DNA of 64,000 nucleotides, from NCBI GenBank assembly GCA_965641885.1, contig OZ282574.1:372001-436000 (forward strand), in the 5' to 3' direction. Below are positions 1 to 8,627 of this stretch, in pieces (the first letter of the stretch is position 1; every line of letters begins with the position of its first letter). Made by a program: the position numbers and the translations under genes. The notes beneath the pieces were generated by a model. It saw only the letters and a list, made by a program, of their open reading frames with translations, did no database searches and had not been told where the DNA came from. Origin of the DNA: Pseudophaeobacter sp965641885. Its GTDB lineage: Bacteria; Pseudomonadota; Alphaproteobacteria; Rhodobacterales; Rhodobacteraceae.

Positions 1-105
1 GCGCGGCTGCAGGTGAGCACAGGTCTCGGGCACACCCGATTGCTGCGCGACAGGACTGTGATTGCCAGTGTGGTGGCACATTTTGGCGCGCCATCGCAGC
101 ACTAG
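1..105 (+). CDS. Alpha/beta hydrolase, C-terminal end only (partial)
   Basis: The first reading frame is open from base 1 to a TAG at 103-105 and encodes 34 residues. It contains TGLGHTRLLRD, which closely resembles the C-terminal motif of many alpha/beta-fold hydrolases (usually T-x-GLGH-x-RIL-R-D), where the His of GLGH is the catalytic triad histidine. The substrate cannot be told from this fragment. The following 200 bases to the next start hold no other convincing gene. Family assignment is by motif only. Confidence 0.5.
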   Translation, partial: ARLQVSTGLGHTRLLRDRTVIASVVAHFGAPSQH

Positions 106-306
106 CCAAAGCGCGCACTGGGCGTCGTATCAAAAATGGGGGGCGCATCAGAATGGGGAGGCATCAGCAAGCACCTTGGCAGAGGGCTTGCGGGTCGGGT
201 AGATCTAGAGGAAGGATTGTTCCCAACACCAGCCACAGGCGCGGGTTTAGAGGCAGAGCGCCAAAGCTGTGCCATATCCTGCCCGCCCGCCTCAAGGAGA
301 GCCGCC

Positions 307-846
307 ATGCAGATGAGTGATCAAAAAGAAATCGCCGCCCCGCCAGCCGTAGTCTATGCGGCGCTGCTGAACCCCGAGGTGCTGAAGGCCTGCGTGCCGG
401 GCGCGGAATATGTCACCGGCAGCGTGGATGAGGGATTTGAGGCCAAGGTCACGCAAAAGGTCGGCCCGGTGAAGGCCAGCTTTAAGGGGCAGGTCACGCT
501 GTCAGATCTGGCGGAGAATGAAAAACTGACCATCTCGGGCGAAGGCAAGGGCGGCGCGGCTGGTTTTGCCAAAGGCGGCGCTGTGGTCAGCCTGGCGGCA
601 TCCGAGACCGGCACCTTGTTGTCCTATGAGGTCGAGGCCAAGGTCGGCGGCAAGCTGGCCCAGCTTGGCAGCCGGATCATTGATGGCTTTGCCAAAAAGA
701 TGGCGGATCAGTTCTTTGTCAATCTGCAGACGCATCTGGCGCCGGAACCCGCTGAGGAGTCTGGCAGTGAGGAGGCAGGCAGTGAGGAGGCTGATGGCGC
801 GGCTGAGAAAAAGGGCTGGTTCAAAAAGATCACCGGCGGCAGCTGA
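307..846 (+). CDS. CoxG-like SRPBCC family protein
   Basis: A 179-residue protein of the carbon monoxide dehydrogenase subunit G (CoxG) family, in the SRPBCC/START-like superfamily. Family members help mature or membrane-anchor molybdenum hydroxylases, but many roseobacter copies stand alone and their partner is unknown. The N-terminal 145 residues match the family (PPAVVYAALLNPEVLKACVPG near the start; a glycine-rich GEGKGGAAGFAKGG segment; a final amphipathic helix). The last 30 residues are an acidic stretch (EESGSEEAGSEEADG) followed by a basic tail, WFKKITGGS. The ATG at 307 was chosen because AAGGAGA lies six bases upstream; the frame is open from 136, but the extension looks non-coding. 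No cox structural genes are visible in the window. Confidence 0.85.
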   Translation: MQMSDQKEIAAPPAVVYAALLNPEVLKACVPGAEYVTGSVDEGFEAKVTQKVGPVKASFKGQVTLSDLAENEKLTISGEGKGGAAGFAKGGAVVSLAASETGTLLSYEVEAKVGGKLAQLGSRIIDGFAKKMADQFFVNLQTHLAPEPAEESGSEEAGSEEADGAAEKKGWFKKITGGS

Positions 847-987
847 AAACCTGCTGTCGACCCACCACTGAAAAACGCCCTGCGCAGGCGCACATGTGTC
901 TGCGCATCGCGTCACTGCCGGCTGTACTGGCGGCAGTCGCAGCCCGTCGCTAGGATGCGGCAGAATTGATATTTCAACGGAGGCCCC

Positions 988-1917
988 ATGGTGGCGATCC
1001 TGTCCATTTCTGATCTGCGCAAATCCTATGAGGGTGGCTTTGAAGCCCTGAAAGGTGTCTCTCTCGACATTGAACAGGGTGAGATCCTGGCGCTGTTGGG
1101 GCCCAATGGCGCTGGCAAAACCACGTTGATCTCTACGGTTTGCGGCATCATCATTCCGACCTCTGGCTCGGTAACGGTTGGTGGTCATGATATCATGACC
1201 GAGTTTCGCGCCGCCCGCTCCCTCATCGGTTTGGTGCCGCAGGAAATCAGTCTTGAGCCCTTTGAGAAGGTGATCAACTCGGTGCGGTTTTCGCGCGGGC
1301 TGTTTGGCAAGCCAAAGAATGACGCGCTGATCGAGGATATCCTGAAAAAGCTGTCGCTCTGGGATAAACGCAACAATCAGATCAAAGAACTCTCGGGTGG
1401 CATGAAGCGCCGGGTGTTAATCGCCAAGGCGCTGGCCCATGAGCCGCGCGTGTTGTTTCTGGACGAGCCCACCGCCGGGGTCGATGTGGAGCTGCGCAAG
1501 GACATGTGGGACGTGGTGCGCGAGCTCAAGAGCAATGGCGTCACCATCATCCTGACGACCCACTACATTGAGGAAGCCGAGGCTATTGCCGACCGGGTTG
1601 GCGTGATTGCCGATGGTCAGATCCTGCTGGTCAAAGACAAAGATGAGCTGATGGCCCAGTTGGGCAAGAAGCAACTCTGTGTGCATCTGAATGCACCAAT
1701 CCAGGACATCCCGGCCAGCCTCGCCTCTTATGATCTTGAGCTGAACGATGGCGGATCAGCCCTGATCTATACCTATGACACCAAGGCCGAGCGCACCGGC
1801 ATTACCGCCTTGCTGAATGATGTGGCAGCGGCAGGGCTGGTGCTGGCGGATGTTTCCACCCGGCAATCCAGTCTGGAGGACATCTTTGTTGGTCTCGTTT
1901 CAGGAGAGAAGTCATGA
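988..1917 (+). CDS. ABC transporter ATP-binding protein, ABC-2 type (YadG-like)
   Basis: A 309-residue cytoplasmic ATPase that would drive the membrane protein encoded directly downstream. Walker A is GPNGAGKTT at about residues 38-46, the signature LSGGM is at 135-139 and Walker B LFLDEP is at about 156-161, followed by the switch His in LTTHYIEEAE. The C-terminal 80 residues form the extra domain typical of DrrA/YadG-type exporters. The start codon follows ACGGAGG with suitable spacing. It overlaps the permease gene by four bases (ATGA), so the two are translationally coupled. The substrate is unknown; relatives export drugs, polyketides or lipid-linked sugars. Confidence 0.9.
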   Translation: MVAILSISDLRKSYEGGFEALKGVSLDIEQGEILALLGPNGAGKTTLISTVCGIIIPTSGSVTVGGHDIMTEFRAARSLIGLVPQEISLEPFEKVINSVRFSRGLFGKPKNDALIEDILKKLSLWDKRNNQIKELSGGMKRRVLIAKALAHEPRVLFLDEPTAGVDVELRKDMWDVVRELKSNGVTIILTTHYIEEAEAIADRVGVIADGQILLVKDKDELMAQLGKKQLCVHLNAPIQDIPASLASYDLELNDGGSALIYTYDTKAERTGITALLNDVAAAGLVLADVSTRQSSLEDIFVGLVSGEKS

Positions 1918-2675
1918 ACTGGACTGCGATCTGGTCGATCTACCAATTTGAAATGGCGCGGTTCTTTCGCACCCTGTTTCAAAGTTTCCTGTCACCGGTC
2001 CTGTCGACCTCGCTGTATTTTGTGGTGTTTGGCGCCGCCATCGGCAGCCGCATAGATCAGGTGGACGGCATCAACTACGGCGCCTTTATCGTACCCGGTC
2101 TGATCATGCTCAGCGTGATGACCCAAAGCATCTCCAACGCCTCTTTTGGGATCTACTTCCCCAAATTCATCGGCACAATTTACGAGCTTTTGTCGGCCCC
2201 TGTGAGCTTTCTGGAGATCGTGCTGGGCTATGTTGGCGCGGCGGCAACCAAGGCGCTGTTCATTGGCGTTGTGATCCTCGCCACCTCGACATTGTTTGTC
2301 GACATTACCATCGCGCACCCCCTGGCCATGGTGCTGTTTTTGGTGCTCACCTGCCTCAGTTTTGCGCTGATGGGGTTCATCATCGGCATCTGGGCCAAGA
2401 ACTTTGAGCAGTTGCAGCTGGTGCCGCTGCTGATCGTGACACCGCTGGTCTTTCTGGGGGGCTCGTTTTACTCGATCTCGATGCTGCCGCCGATCTGGCA
2501 GAAAATCACCCTGTTCAATCCGGTTGTCTATCTGATTTCAGGCTTTCGCTGGTCCTTCTTTGGCACCTCGGATGTGCCGGTGGGCCTCAGCCTGCTGGCA
2601 ATTGGCGGCTTTACCGCCCTGTGTCTTGCCGTGATCTGGTGGATTTTCAAAACCGGCTGGCGTATCCGGTCGTAA
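1914..2675 (+). CDS. ABC-2 type transporter permease (YadH-like)
   Basis: A 253-residue inner-membrane permease with six predicted hydrophobic helices, matching the ABC2_membrane family. It begins with a short cytoplasmic segment (WSIYQFEMARFFRT), has the conserved PVLSTSLYFVVFG first helix, and near the end the conserved pattern P-L-V-F-L-G-G-SFYSISMLP with FNPVVYLISGFRW. Together with the overlapping ATPase gene it forms a two-gene exporter. A perfect 8-bp stem lies downstream at 2733-2760. Nothing nearby identifies a substrate. Confidence 0.9.
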   Translation: MNWTAIWSIYQFEMARFFRTLFQSFLSPVLSTSLYFVVFGAAIGSRIDQVDGINYGAFIVPGLIMLSVMTQSISNASFGIYFPKFIGTIYELLSAPVSFLEIVLGYVGAAATKALFIGVVILATSTLFVDITIAHPLAMVLFLVLTCLSFALMGFIIGIWAKNFEQLQLVPLLIVTPLVFLGGSFYSISMLPPIWQKITLFNPVVYLISGFRWSFFGTSDVPVGLSLLAIGGFTALCLAVIWWIFKTGWRIRS

Positions 2676-2732
2676 CAGGGGTTAACCCCCTGCAGCAGCA
2701 ACAGCCTGCATCAAAAGACCGATATTTCCGCA

Positions 2733-2760
2733 AACGCTCCTGACCTTGATCGGGAGCGTT
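2733..2760. terminator. Hairpin after the ABC-2 operon
   Basis: AACGCTCC and GGAGCGTT form a perfect 8-bp stem with a 12-base loop, 58 bases after the permease stop. There is no T-tract on the + strand, so it may be a weak or factor-assisted terminator or an mRNA 3'-end stabiliser. Confidence 0.4.
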
Positions 2761-2855
2761 GCAAATTTACACAGGGCTCTTCACTTTTTGAGTGGATCGG
2801 GTTTTGTGAGGCGGCCTCCCTTGTTTCAGCTCCTGCGGCGATCTACATCGTCGCC

Positions 2856-3656
2856 ATGATGCTGCGTATACCCTTTGTGAAAAAAGCGCCCCTGGTCTCT
2901 GTGGTGCGTCTCGCTGGTGCTATTGGCATGTCCGGGCGCGGTGCCGCCCTGAACGATGTCTCGCTGGCACCTGTTCTTGAGGCTGCTTTCAGCAAGGGCA
3001 AGCCAGATGCCGTTGCGCTGGAGATCAACTCTCCGGGTGGCTCCCCGGTGCAAAGCTCGCTGATCGGTGCCCGTATACGGCGTCTGGCACAGGAAAAGGA
3101 CATTCCCGTCATCGCCTTTGTCGAAGACGTGGCTGCCTCGGGTGGTTACTGGCTGGCGGTCTCGGCAGATGAGATCTGGGCCGATGCGAGTTCGATCATT
3201 GGCTCTATCGGGGTGATTTCTGCCGGGTTTGGCGCCCAGGAGCTGCTGGCGCGTCACGGCGTAGAGCGCCGGGTCTATACCGCAGGCGAGAGCAAATCCA
3301 TGCTGGATCCCTTCCGGGCGGAAGACCCCGAAGACGTCGCGCGGCTCAAGGGGCTGCTGGGCGATATCCACACGAATTTCATCGACCACGTCACCGAACG
3401 GCGCGGCGATAAACTGGACGGCAGCCACAAGCTGTTCACCGGCGAGATCTGGCTGGCCAAACGCGCCACGGAGCTGGGGCTGATTGATGGCATCGCGCAT
3501 CTGAAACCTGCGCTGGAAGCCCGTTTCGGCGATAAGGTGAAACTGCGGAACTATGGGATCAAGCGGCCCTTCCTGAGCCGTTTTGGCGTGCAGCTGGCGC
3601 AGGACGCGGTGGCTGGGATCGAGGAGCGCGCTGAGTTCGCGCGGTTTGGTCTCTGA
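2856..3656 (+). CDS. S49 family serine peptidase (SppA/SohB-like)
   Basis: A 266-residue protease of the signal-peptide-peptidase A family. The Ser nucleophile is probably Ser95 in VAASGGYW and the Lys general base Lys147 in AGESKSMLDPF, the arrangement seen in half-length SohB/SppA forms. The oxyanion-loop motif INSPGGSP is at about 57-64. There is no clear long N-terminal signal anchor, so it may be cytoplasmic or peripherally attached; such proteins degrade remnant signal peptides or membrane proteins. The start could be either of two adjacent ATG codons and the ribosome-binding site is weak. Two bases separate it from the next small gene. Confidence 0.9.
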   Translation: MMLRIPFVKKAPLVSVVRLAGAIGMSGRGAALNDVSLAPVLEAAFSKGKPDAVALEINSPGGSPVQSSLIGARIRRLAQEKDIPVIAFVEDVAASGGYWLAVSADEIWADASSIIGSIGVISAGFGAQELLARHGVERRVYTAGESKSMLDPFRAEDPEDVARLKGLLGDIHTNFIDHVTERRGDKLDGSHKLFTGEIWLAKRATELGLIDGIAHLKPALEARFGDKVKLRNYGIKRPFLSRFGVQLAQDAVAGIEERAEFARFGL

Positions 3657-3657
3657 G

Positions 3658-3831
3658 GTGATATTCAAGATTGTGACCCTGTTTTTGGTGGCCATCGCTG
3701 TTTTGGCCATGTTCGGAAAATTAACCTTTCCCGGCCAGAAACGTTTGCAGTCCGCACGCTGCCCCTCCTGTGGGCGCTTTAAGATCGGCAAGAGCCCCTG
3801 CGGCTGTAAGTTAAAAGGACCACGTAAATGA
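3658..3831 (+). CDS. Zinc-ribbon membrane microprotein, unknown function
   Basis: A 57-residue ORF starting at a GTG immediately after the peptidase stop codon, with GAGGTG spanning the junction. Residues 1-20 are hydrophobic (IVTLFLVAIAVLAMFG) and would form one transmembrane helix. The C-terminal part has CPSCGRFKIGKSPCGC, a CxxC/CxC pattern typical of a small zinc ribbon, and a basic tail. Its stop codon overlaps the next gene's start (ATGA at 3828-3831). The tight spacing on both sides supports a real gene and co-translation with the peptidase and antiporter. I do not recognise a named family. Confidence 0.75.
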   Translation: MIFKIVTLFLVAIAVLAMFGKLTFPGQKRLQSARCPSCGRFKIGKSPCGCKLKGPRK

Positions 3832-4784
3832 TGCCATGGCTGCTCTGTGCTTTGGGGCTGGTGATCCTGCTTTTGGCGGGCGACGCGCTGGTGCGCGGTG
3901 CTGTGAACCTGTCGCTGCGGCTTGGCGTGCCTGCCCTGATAGTCAGTCTGACCATTGTTGCCTTTGGCACCTCGGCCCCCGAGCTGTTGATCGCCATCAA
4001 TGCGGTGCATGAAAATGCCGATGGCATTGCCCTGGGCAACGTGGTGGGCTCGAACACGGCCAATATCCTGATGGTTCTGGGTATTCCGGCGCTGATGGCG
4101 ACCCTGCATACCAGCCAGTGCAACACCCGCAGAAACTATGTCTTTATGCTCTTGGCGACGGTGCTGTTTATCGCTCTGGCCTTCTGTGGAACCTTCACGA
4201 TCTGGTCGGGTCTGATCTTGCTGGCGGCTCTGGCTTTGTTCCTTGTGAATGCCTTTCGCGAGGCCCGGGCCCATCGCCGCAACGGCTGTGGCGCTGTGGC
4301 AGACGAAGACCTGGACGGGCTGGATGAGGCTGACCCGGACATGCCTTACTGGCGTATTGGTCTCTATCTGGGGCTGGGCCTGATTGGTCTGCCGCTGGGG
4401 GCTGATCTGTTGGTTGATAACTCGACCATCATTGCCCGGATGTATCATATCAGCGAGACGGTGATCGGCCTGACGCTGGTGGCCATTGGCACCTCACTGC
4501 CAGAGCTTGCCACCACAGTCATGGCCACGCTCAGACGGCAGGCAGATGTTGCTCTTGGCAATGTCATCGGATCAAACATGTTCAACCTTCTGGCCATTAT
4601 CGGTGTTGCCACCTTTGTTGGGCCGATTTCGGTTGCGCCAGAGTTCCTGCGCTTTGACCTCTGGGTGATGTTGGCCGCTTCGCTGCTGCTCATTCCTTTT
4701 GTGTTCCTGAAACAGGACATCACGCGCGGCTGGGGCTTTGTGCTGACAGGGCTTTACATCGCATATCTGGTGGTGCTGTTCTGA
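3828..4784 (+). CDS. Calcium/sodium antiporter, CaCA family (YrbG-like)
   Basis: A 318-residue inner-membrane cation antiporter of the CaCA family. The two inverted alpha-repeats that bind the ion are clear: FGTSAPELLIAI with GNVVGSNTANI at about 45-75, and IGTSLPELATTV with GNVIGSNMFN at about 222-250. A hydrophilic acidic loop (DEDLDGLDEADPD) separates the two halves. Family members exchange Ca2+ for Na+ or H+ across the inner membrane. The ATG overlaps the stop of the upstream zinc-ribbon gene, and the family length is normal. Confidence 0.93.
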   Translation: MMPWLLCALGLVILLLAGDALVRGAVNLSLRLGVPALIVSLTIVAFGTSAPELLIAINAVHENADGIALGNVVGSNTANILMVLGIPALMATLHTSQCNTRRNYVFMLLATVLFIALAFCGTFTIWSGLILLAALALFLVNAFREARAHRRNGCGAVADEDLDGLDEADPDMPYWRIGLYLGLGLIGLPLGADLLVDNSTIIARMYHISETVIGLTLVAIGTSLPELATTVMATLRRQADVALGNVIGSNMFNLLAIIGVATFVGPISVAPEFLRFDLWVMLAASLLLIPFVFLKQDITRGWGFVLTGLYIAYLVVLF

Positions 4785-4821
4785 ACGTGACGGCTGGATC
4801 GTACGTTGTGGGAGGCTTTTG

Positions 4822-5598
4822 ATGCGGGCATTGGTAACGGGGGCGGGCAAGCGTCTGGGCCGGGCCATGGCGCTGAAACTGGCCGCCGAGGGCTATGATG
4901 TTGCGGTGCACTACCACAGCTCTGCGGATGCGGCCGAAGAGGTCGCGGCGCAAATCCGCCAGATGGGGCAAAAGGCCGCCACTCTGCAGGCTGATCTGTT
5001 GGTGCCCGAGGCCAGTTCGGCGTTGTTGCCCAGAGCGGCAGAGGCGCTGCAGGGGCCTGTCACCTGCCTTGTGAACAACGCCTCGATCTTTGAGCCGGAT
5101 CTGTTGCAAACTGCCACCCTCAAGAGCTGGGACCGTCACTTTGACAGCAACCTGCGCGCACCCTTTTTGCTGACGCAGGCAATGGCGCAGCAGCCGGTCG
5201 CACAGCAGCACGATCACGCCGGTGAGGCTCTGGCCTGGGGGTTGTTGGTCAATATGATCGACCAGCGCGTGCGCAACCTCGCCCCCGATTTTATGAGCTA
5301 TACTCTGGCAAAATCAGCGCTTTGGACACTGACCCAGACCGCAGCCCAGGCGCTGGCCCCGGGCATCCGGGTCAATGCCATCGGGCCGGGCCCCACATTG
5401 GCCAACCAGCATCAAAACCGCGAAGATTTTGCCCGCCAGCGCGCCGCAACGCCGCTGCAGCGTGGGGTCGATCCTGAGGACATTACCGCAGCGCTTGGCT
5501 ACCTTCTGGCGGCGCGGGCGGTGACGGGGCAGTTGATTTGTGTCGATGGCGGTGAGCACCTCGGCTGGGTTCAGAACGATGACCTGGCAGGCGACTGA
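4822..5598 (+). CDS. SDR family oxidoreductase, pteridine-reductase/FolM-like
   Basis: A 258-residue NAD(P)H-dependent short-chain dehydrogenase. The cofactor motif is TGAGKRLG, with the Arg-Leu typical of pteridine reductases and FolM-like dihydromonapterin reductases rather than the usual GIG. NNAS is present, the catalytic YxxxK is YTLAK, and GIRVNAIGPGPT follows. These features suggest reduction of a pterin, but the substrate is inference. ATG 4822 was chosen over an in-frame TTG just before it because GGGAGG is six bases upstream. The gene is 37 bases after the antiporter and may be co-transcribed. Confidence 0.85.
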   Translation: MRALVTGAGKRLGRAMALKLAAEGYDVAVHYHSSADAAEEVAAQIRQMGQKAATLQADLLVPEASSALLPRAAEALQGPVTCLVNNASIFEPDLLQTATLKSWDRHFDSNLRAPFLLTQAMAQQPVAQQHDHAGEALAWGLLVNMIDQRVRNLAPDFMSYTLAKSALWTLTQTAAQALAPGIRVNAIGPGPTLANQHQNREDFARQRAATPLQRGVDPEDITAALGYLLAARAVTGQLICVDGGEHLGWVQNDDLAGD

Positions 5599-5902
5599 GC
5601 GGTCTTTCGGTGTGACGCTAGGGAAGTTGTGCACCTTGGTGCACGTATTCACAGATCCGTTACAAAAGAGTCTTTGTTTTCAAAAACTTGACAGGTGTGC
5701 TGAAAAGTTTACTTTACTTTCAATGCCTTAAGTTTTCGCCTAAAAATTAAGCAATGATGAATATTCGCTTTGAAACAAGGGAAATGTGGGGATAGCCCGA
5801 AGATATCTTCAGGTTTATCCACAAGGTCAGTGGATTTGTTCAGGGCTTGATACTGTGGGGCAGTCATTGCAGCCGGGCGCAGGGAATCATATCACTGTTC
5901 CT
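5599..5902 (+). promoter_or_regulatory. AT-rich uvrC upstream region with promoter and 16-bp palindrome
   Basis: This 304-base gene-free stretch is much richer in A+T than its surroundings. A good sigma70-type promoter is visible: TTGACA at 5688-5693 and TACTTT at 5710-5715, 16 bases apart. Upstream is a perfect palindrome, GTGCACC-TT-GGTGCAC, at 5629-5644, which could be an operator or an upstream hairpin. The leader from the promoter to the uvrC ATG would be about 180 bases. I looked for the alphaproteobacterial LexA pattern GTTC-N7-GTTC and did not find it. Confidence 0.5.
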
Positions 5903-7768
5903 ATGACTGATCAGATGCCCGAACCGCCCAGAACCGGCTATGCCGTTATCCAGGATTACGTGAAAACGCTGGACGCCTCTCCGGGGGTCTATCGCATGCT
6001 CGATGGTGAAAGCCGGGTGCTCTATGTCGGCAAGGCGCGCAATCTGCGGGCACGGGTGTCGAACTATACCCGGCCCGGCAATTCGCCCCGGATCGAGCGG
6101 ATGATCCGGCTGACGGAAACCATGATGTTTCTCACCACCCGGACCGAGACCGAGGCGCTGCTGCTGGAGCAGAACCTGATCAAGCAGCTCAAGCCGAAAT
6201 ACAACGTGCTGCTGCGCGATGACAAAAGCTTTCCCAGTATTCTGGTGGCCAAGGATCATGCCTTTGCGCAGATCAAAAAACATCGCGGTGCGCGCAAACA
6301 AAAGGGCAGCTATTTTGGCCCCTTTGCCGGGGCCGGCGCGGTGAACCGGACGTTGAACCAGCTGCAAAAGGCCTTTTTGCTGCGCAACTGTTCCGACGCG
6401 ATGTTTGAAAGCCGCACGCGGCCCTGCCTGCAATATCAGATCAAGCGCTGCTCGGCGCCCTGTACTGGTGAGATTTCCGAGGCGGATTATGGTCTGGCGG
6501 TCCGCGATGCAGAACGGTTTCTGGCCGGGCGCTCGACCAAAATTCAGGAAGAGCTGGCCGAGGAGATGATGAAGGCCTCCGAGGCCATGGAGTTTGAGCG
6601 CGCCGCCGCTCTGCGGGATCGCATCAAGGCGCTGACCCAGGTGCAGTCCACCCAGGGGATCAACCCGCGCGGCGTCGCCGAGGCTGATATTATCGGGCTG
6701 CATATGGAGGGCGGTCAGGCCTGCGTGCAGGTGTTCTTTATCCGCGCCAATCAGAACTGGGGCAATCAGGATTTCTACCCGCGTGTGGACGCGGATATGA
6801 GCCCGGCCGAGGTGATGGAGGCGTTCCTTGGTCAGTTCTACGACAACAAAGAACCGCCCCGGCAATTGATCCTGTCGGATGCCATCGAGAACACCGATCT
6901 GATGGAAGAAGCCCTGAGCGGCAAGGCGGGCCGCAAGGTTGAGCTTGTGGTGCCGTTGCGCGGCGAAAAAACCGAACTGGTGGCCGGTGCGGTGAGAAAT
7001 GCGCGCGAAAGCCTGGCGCGCCGCATGGCCGAAAGTGCGACGCAAACCCGGCTGCTGAAAGGCCTGGCTGAGGCCTTTGGGCTGGAGGGGCCTCCGGCGC
7101 GGATCGAGGTCTACGACAACTCGCATATTCAGGGCACCAATGCGGTAGGGGGCATGATCGTGGCGGGGCCAGAGGGCTTTATGAAAAGCGCCTATCGTAA
7201 GTTCAACATCCGTGGCGACGATCTGGTGCCCGGCGATGACTTTGGCATGATGAAAGAGGTGCTGAACCGCAGGTTCTCGCGGCTGAAAAAGGAAGACCCG
7301 GATCGCGACAAAGGCCTGTGGCCGGATCTTTTGCTGATCGACGGCGGCGCCGGGCAGGTCTCTGCGGTGGCCGAGATCATGGCAGAGCACGGCGTGCAGG
7401 ACATCCCCATGGTCGGGGTCGCCAAGGGGGTGGACCGCGACCACGGCAAGGAAGAGTTCCACCGCCTGGGGGAGAATGCCTTTGCCCTGCAGCGCAATGA
7501 CCCGGTGCTCTATTTCGTGCAGCGCATGCGGGACGAGGCGCACCGCTTTGCCATTGGCACCCACCGGGCCAAACGGGCCAAGGCGGTGGGCGCAACACCT
7601 TTGGATGATGTTCCGGGTGTCGGGGCCGGGCGCAAGCGGGCCCTGCTAAAGCATTTTGGCAGCGCCAAGGCGGTCAGCCGCGCTGATTTGCTTGATTTAA
7701 AGGCGGTTGATGGCATTTCAGGTGCGCTGGCCGAGACGATCTACGATTTCTTTCATGAAAAAGGGTAG
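5903..7768 (+). CDS. uvrC: Excinuclease ABC subunit C
   Basis: A 621-residue UvrC, the nuclease of nucleotide excision repair that makes both the 3' and 5' incisions after UvrAB loads at DNA damage. The N-terminal GIY-YIG nuclease is visible (SPGVYRML, then LYVGKARNLRARV, residues about 26-52). A UVR domain for UvrB contact lies around 215-250 (EAMEFERAAALRDRI). The RNase H-like 5' nuclease half follows (EVYDNSHIQGTNAVG; LLIDGGAGQV), and a helix-hairpin-helix ends the protein (VPGVGAGRKRALLKHFG). The ATG at 5903 gives the usual length; the frame extends 39 codons further upstream without family similarity. Confidence 0.97.
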   Translation: MTDQMPEPPRTGYAVIQDYVKTLDASPGVYRMLDGESRVLYVGKARNLRARVSNYTRPGNSPRIERMIRLTETMMFLTTRTETEALLLEQNLIKQLKPKYNVLLRDDKSFPSILVAKDHAFAQIKKHRGARKQKGSYFGPFAGAGAVNRTLNQLQKAFLLRNCSDAMFESRTRPCLQYQIKRCSAPCTGEISEADYGLAVRDAERFLAGRSTKIQEELAEEMMKASEAMEFERAAALRDRIKALTQVQSTQGINPRGVAEADIIGLHMEGGQACVQVFFIRANQNWGNQDFYPRVDADMSPAEVMEAFLGQFYDNKEPPRQLILSDAIENTDLMEEALSGKAGRKVELVVPLRGEKTELVAGAVRNARESLARRMAESATQTRLLKGLAEAFGLEGPPARIEVYDNSHIQGTNAVGGMIVAGPEGFMKSAYRKFNIRGDDLVPGDDFGMMKEVLNRRFSRLKKEDPDRDKGLWPDLLLIDGGAGQVSAVAEIMAEHGVQDIPMVGVAKGVDRDHGKEEFHRLGENAFALQRNDPVLYFVQRMRDEAHRFAIGTHRAKRAKAVGATPLDDVPGVGAGRKRALLKHFGSAKAVSRADLLDLKAVDGISGALAETIYDFFHEKG

Positions 7769-7841
7769 AGGCGCAGGGTGACTCCCTCAAGGGTTGCGAT
7801 TGCGAATTTGCGGCAATGGTTTTCCACAGGCTTCTTTGAAC

Positions 7842-8581
7842 ATGAGATTTTTCACGATCCTTTTGGCCCTGATTTCTGTCATGGGTCTGACTGGTTGCGC
7901 AAAGCGTGCGGATTAGCATCAGAAGATGGTGCTGTATTTCGACACTCCGGACGGCCCTCTGCAGGTCTCGCAAGTGTTGCGCATCGATTTTCAGGGCAAC
8001 ATTGAATGGCTAAAGCAGATGTCTCATAGTGTTGTGCGTCTGCAGGGGGAAGCCGCTGTGGCGGAACTGGGCGAGGGGCGGTTTCTTTTTGTCCTGCTTT
8101 CGCAAAAAGTTGAGGATCTCCTGCACAACACTATGAACGACGCCGAAAGCCTGGCCAGAGACTCGGCTACAAAAGATCGTTGAAGTTCATTCAGGCGCAG
8201 ACCGAACCACTGGAGGTACGCCGCCAGCGGTGGCCGCAGATGGTGACCTTTGCCGATATTGCCGACCCATTATCGGTGCAGCTGGTGGATCCGGACGATT
8301 TAGCAGCGACTTTTGGCACCGGGTTTGCGCTGCGCAAAGTGACTGTTCAGGTCACGGATGAGCCGGTGACCCTCGGTCGGGTCGAACCGGTGCTCAGCTG
8401 GTTGGGTGACATTGTTCCCAATCTGCTTGATGGCAATACTATTCACACAATTAGGGCGACCAACAGGCTAGCCAATTCATTGAGTCCCTATAACTTTTCC
8501 ACGGAGATTTCTGAGCAACTATTTCGGCCATTGACCATATCAAGAAAATCACCTCAGTGTGCTTTCCCTTGGGGAAAGTGA
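7842..8581 (+). pseudogene. Broken lipoprotein gene (in-frame amber plus frameshift)
   Basis: A lipoprotein signal sequence starts at ATG 7842 (MRFFTILLALISVMGLTGC, lipobox LTGC). After four more residues it meets a TAG at 7914-7916. The same frame then stays open to 8183 and continues plausibly (HQKMVLYFDTPDGPLQV). A second disruption is near 8150-8180: coding sense moves to another frame (RSLKFIQAQTEPLEV onwards) and runs to 8581. The shift equals loss of one base or gain of two. From memory of a family of roseobacter lipoproteins, the amber probably replaced a Trp codon (TGG to TAG) in a D-W-H-Q-K motif. Function of the intact family is unknown. Confidence 0.75.
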
Positions 8582-8627
8582 CTTATGCGTCTTTTATGTT
8601 TGAAAGGCCCATTGTAGGGTCCGCTGC

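Noticed and set aside
136..306. Longer N-terminus for the CoxG-like protein from the upstream ATG at 136
   Set aside because: The extra 57 residues lack family similarity, and a good ribosome-binding site precedes the ATG at 307.
2826..4448. 540-codon open frame on the minus strand opposite the peptidase and antiporter genes
   Set aside because: It lies wholly antisense to two strongly supported genes, its product is rich in Gln, Arg and His without family resemblance, and long antisense frames are common in GC-rich DNA.
5599..5902. LexA (SOS) box for uvrC
   Set aside because: I searched for GTTC-N7-GTTC and its complement and found only isolated GTTC sites.
5864..7564. 566-codon open frame antisense to uvrC
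   Set aside because: uvrC is certain on the + strand; the antisense protein shows no motif and mirrors the codon bias of uvrC.
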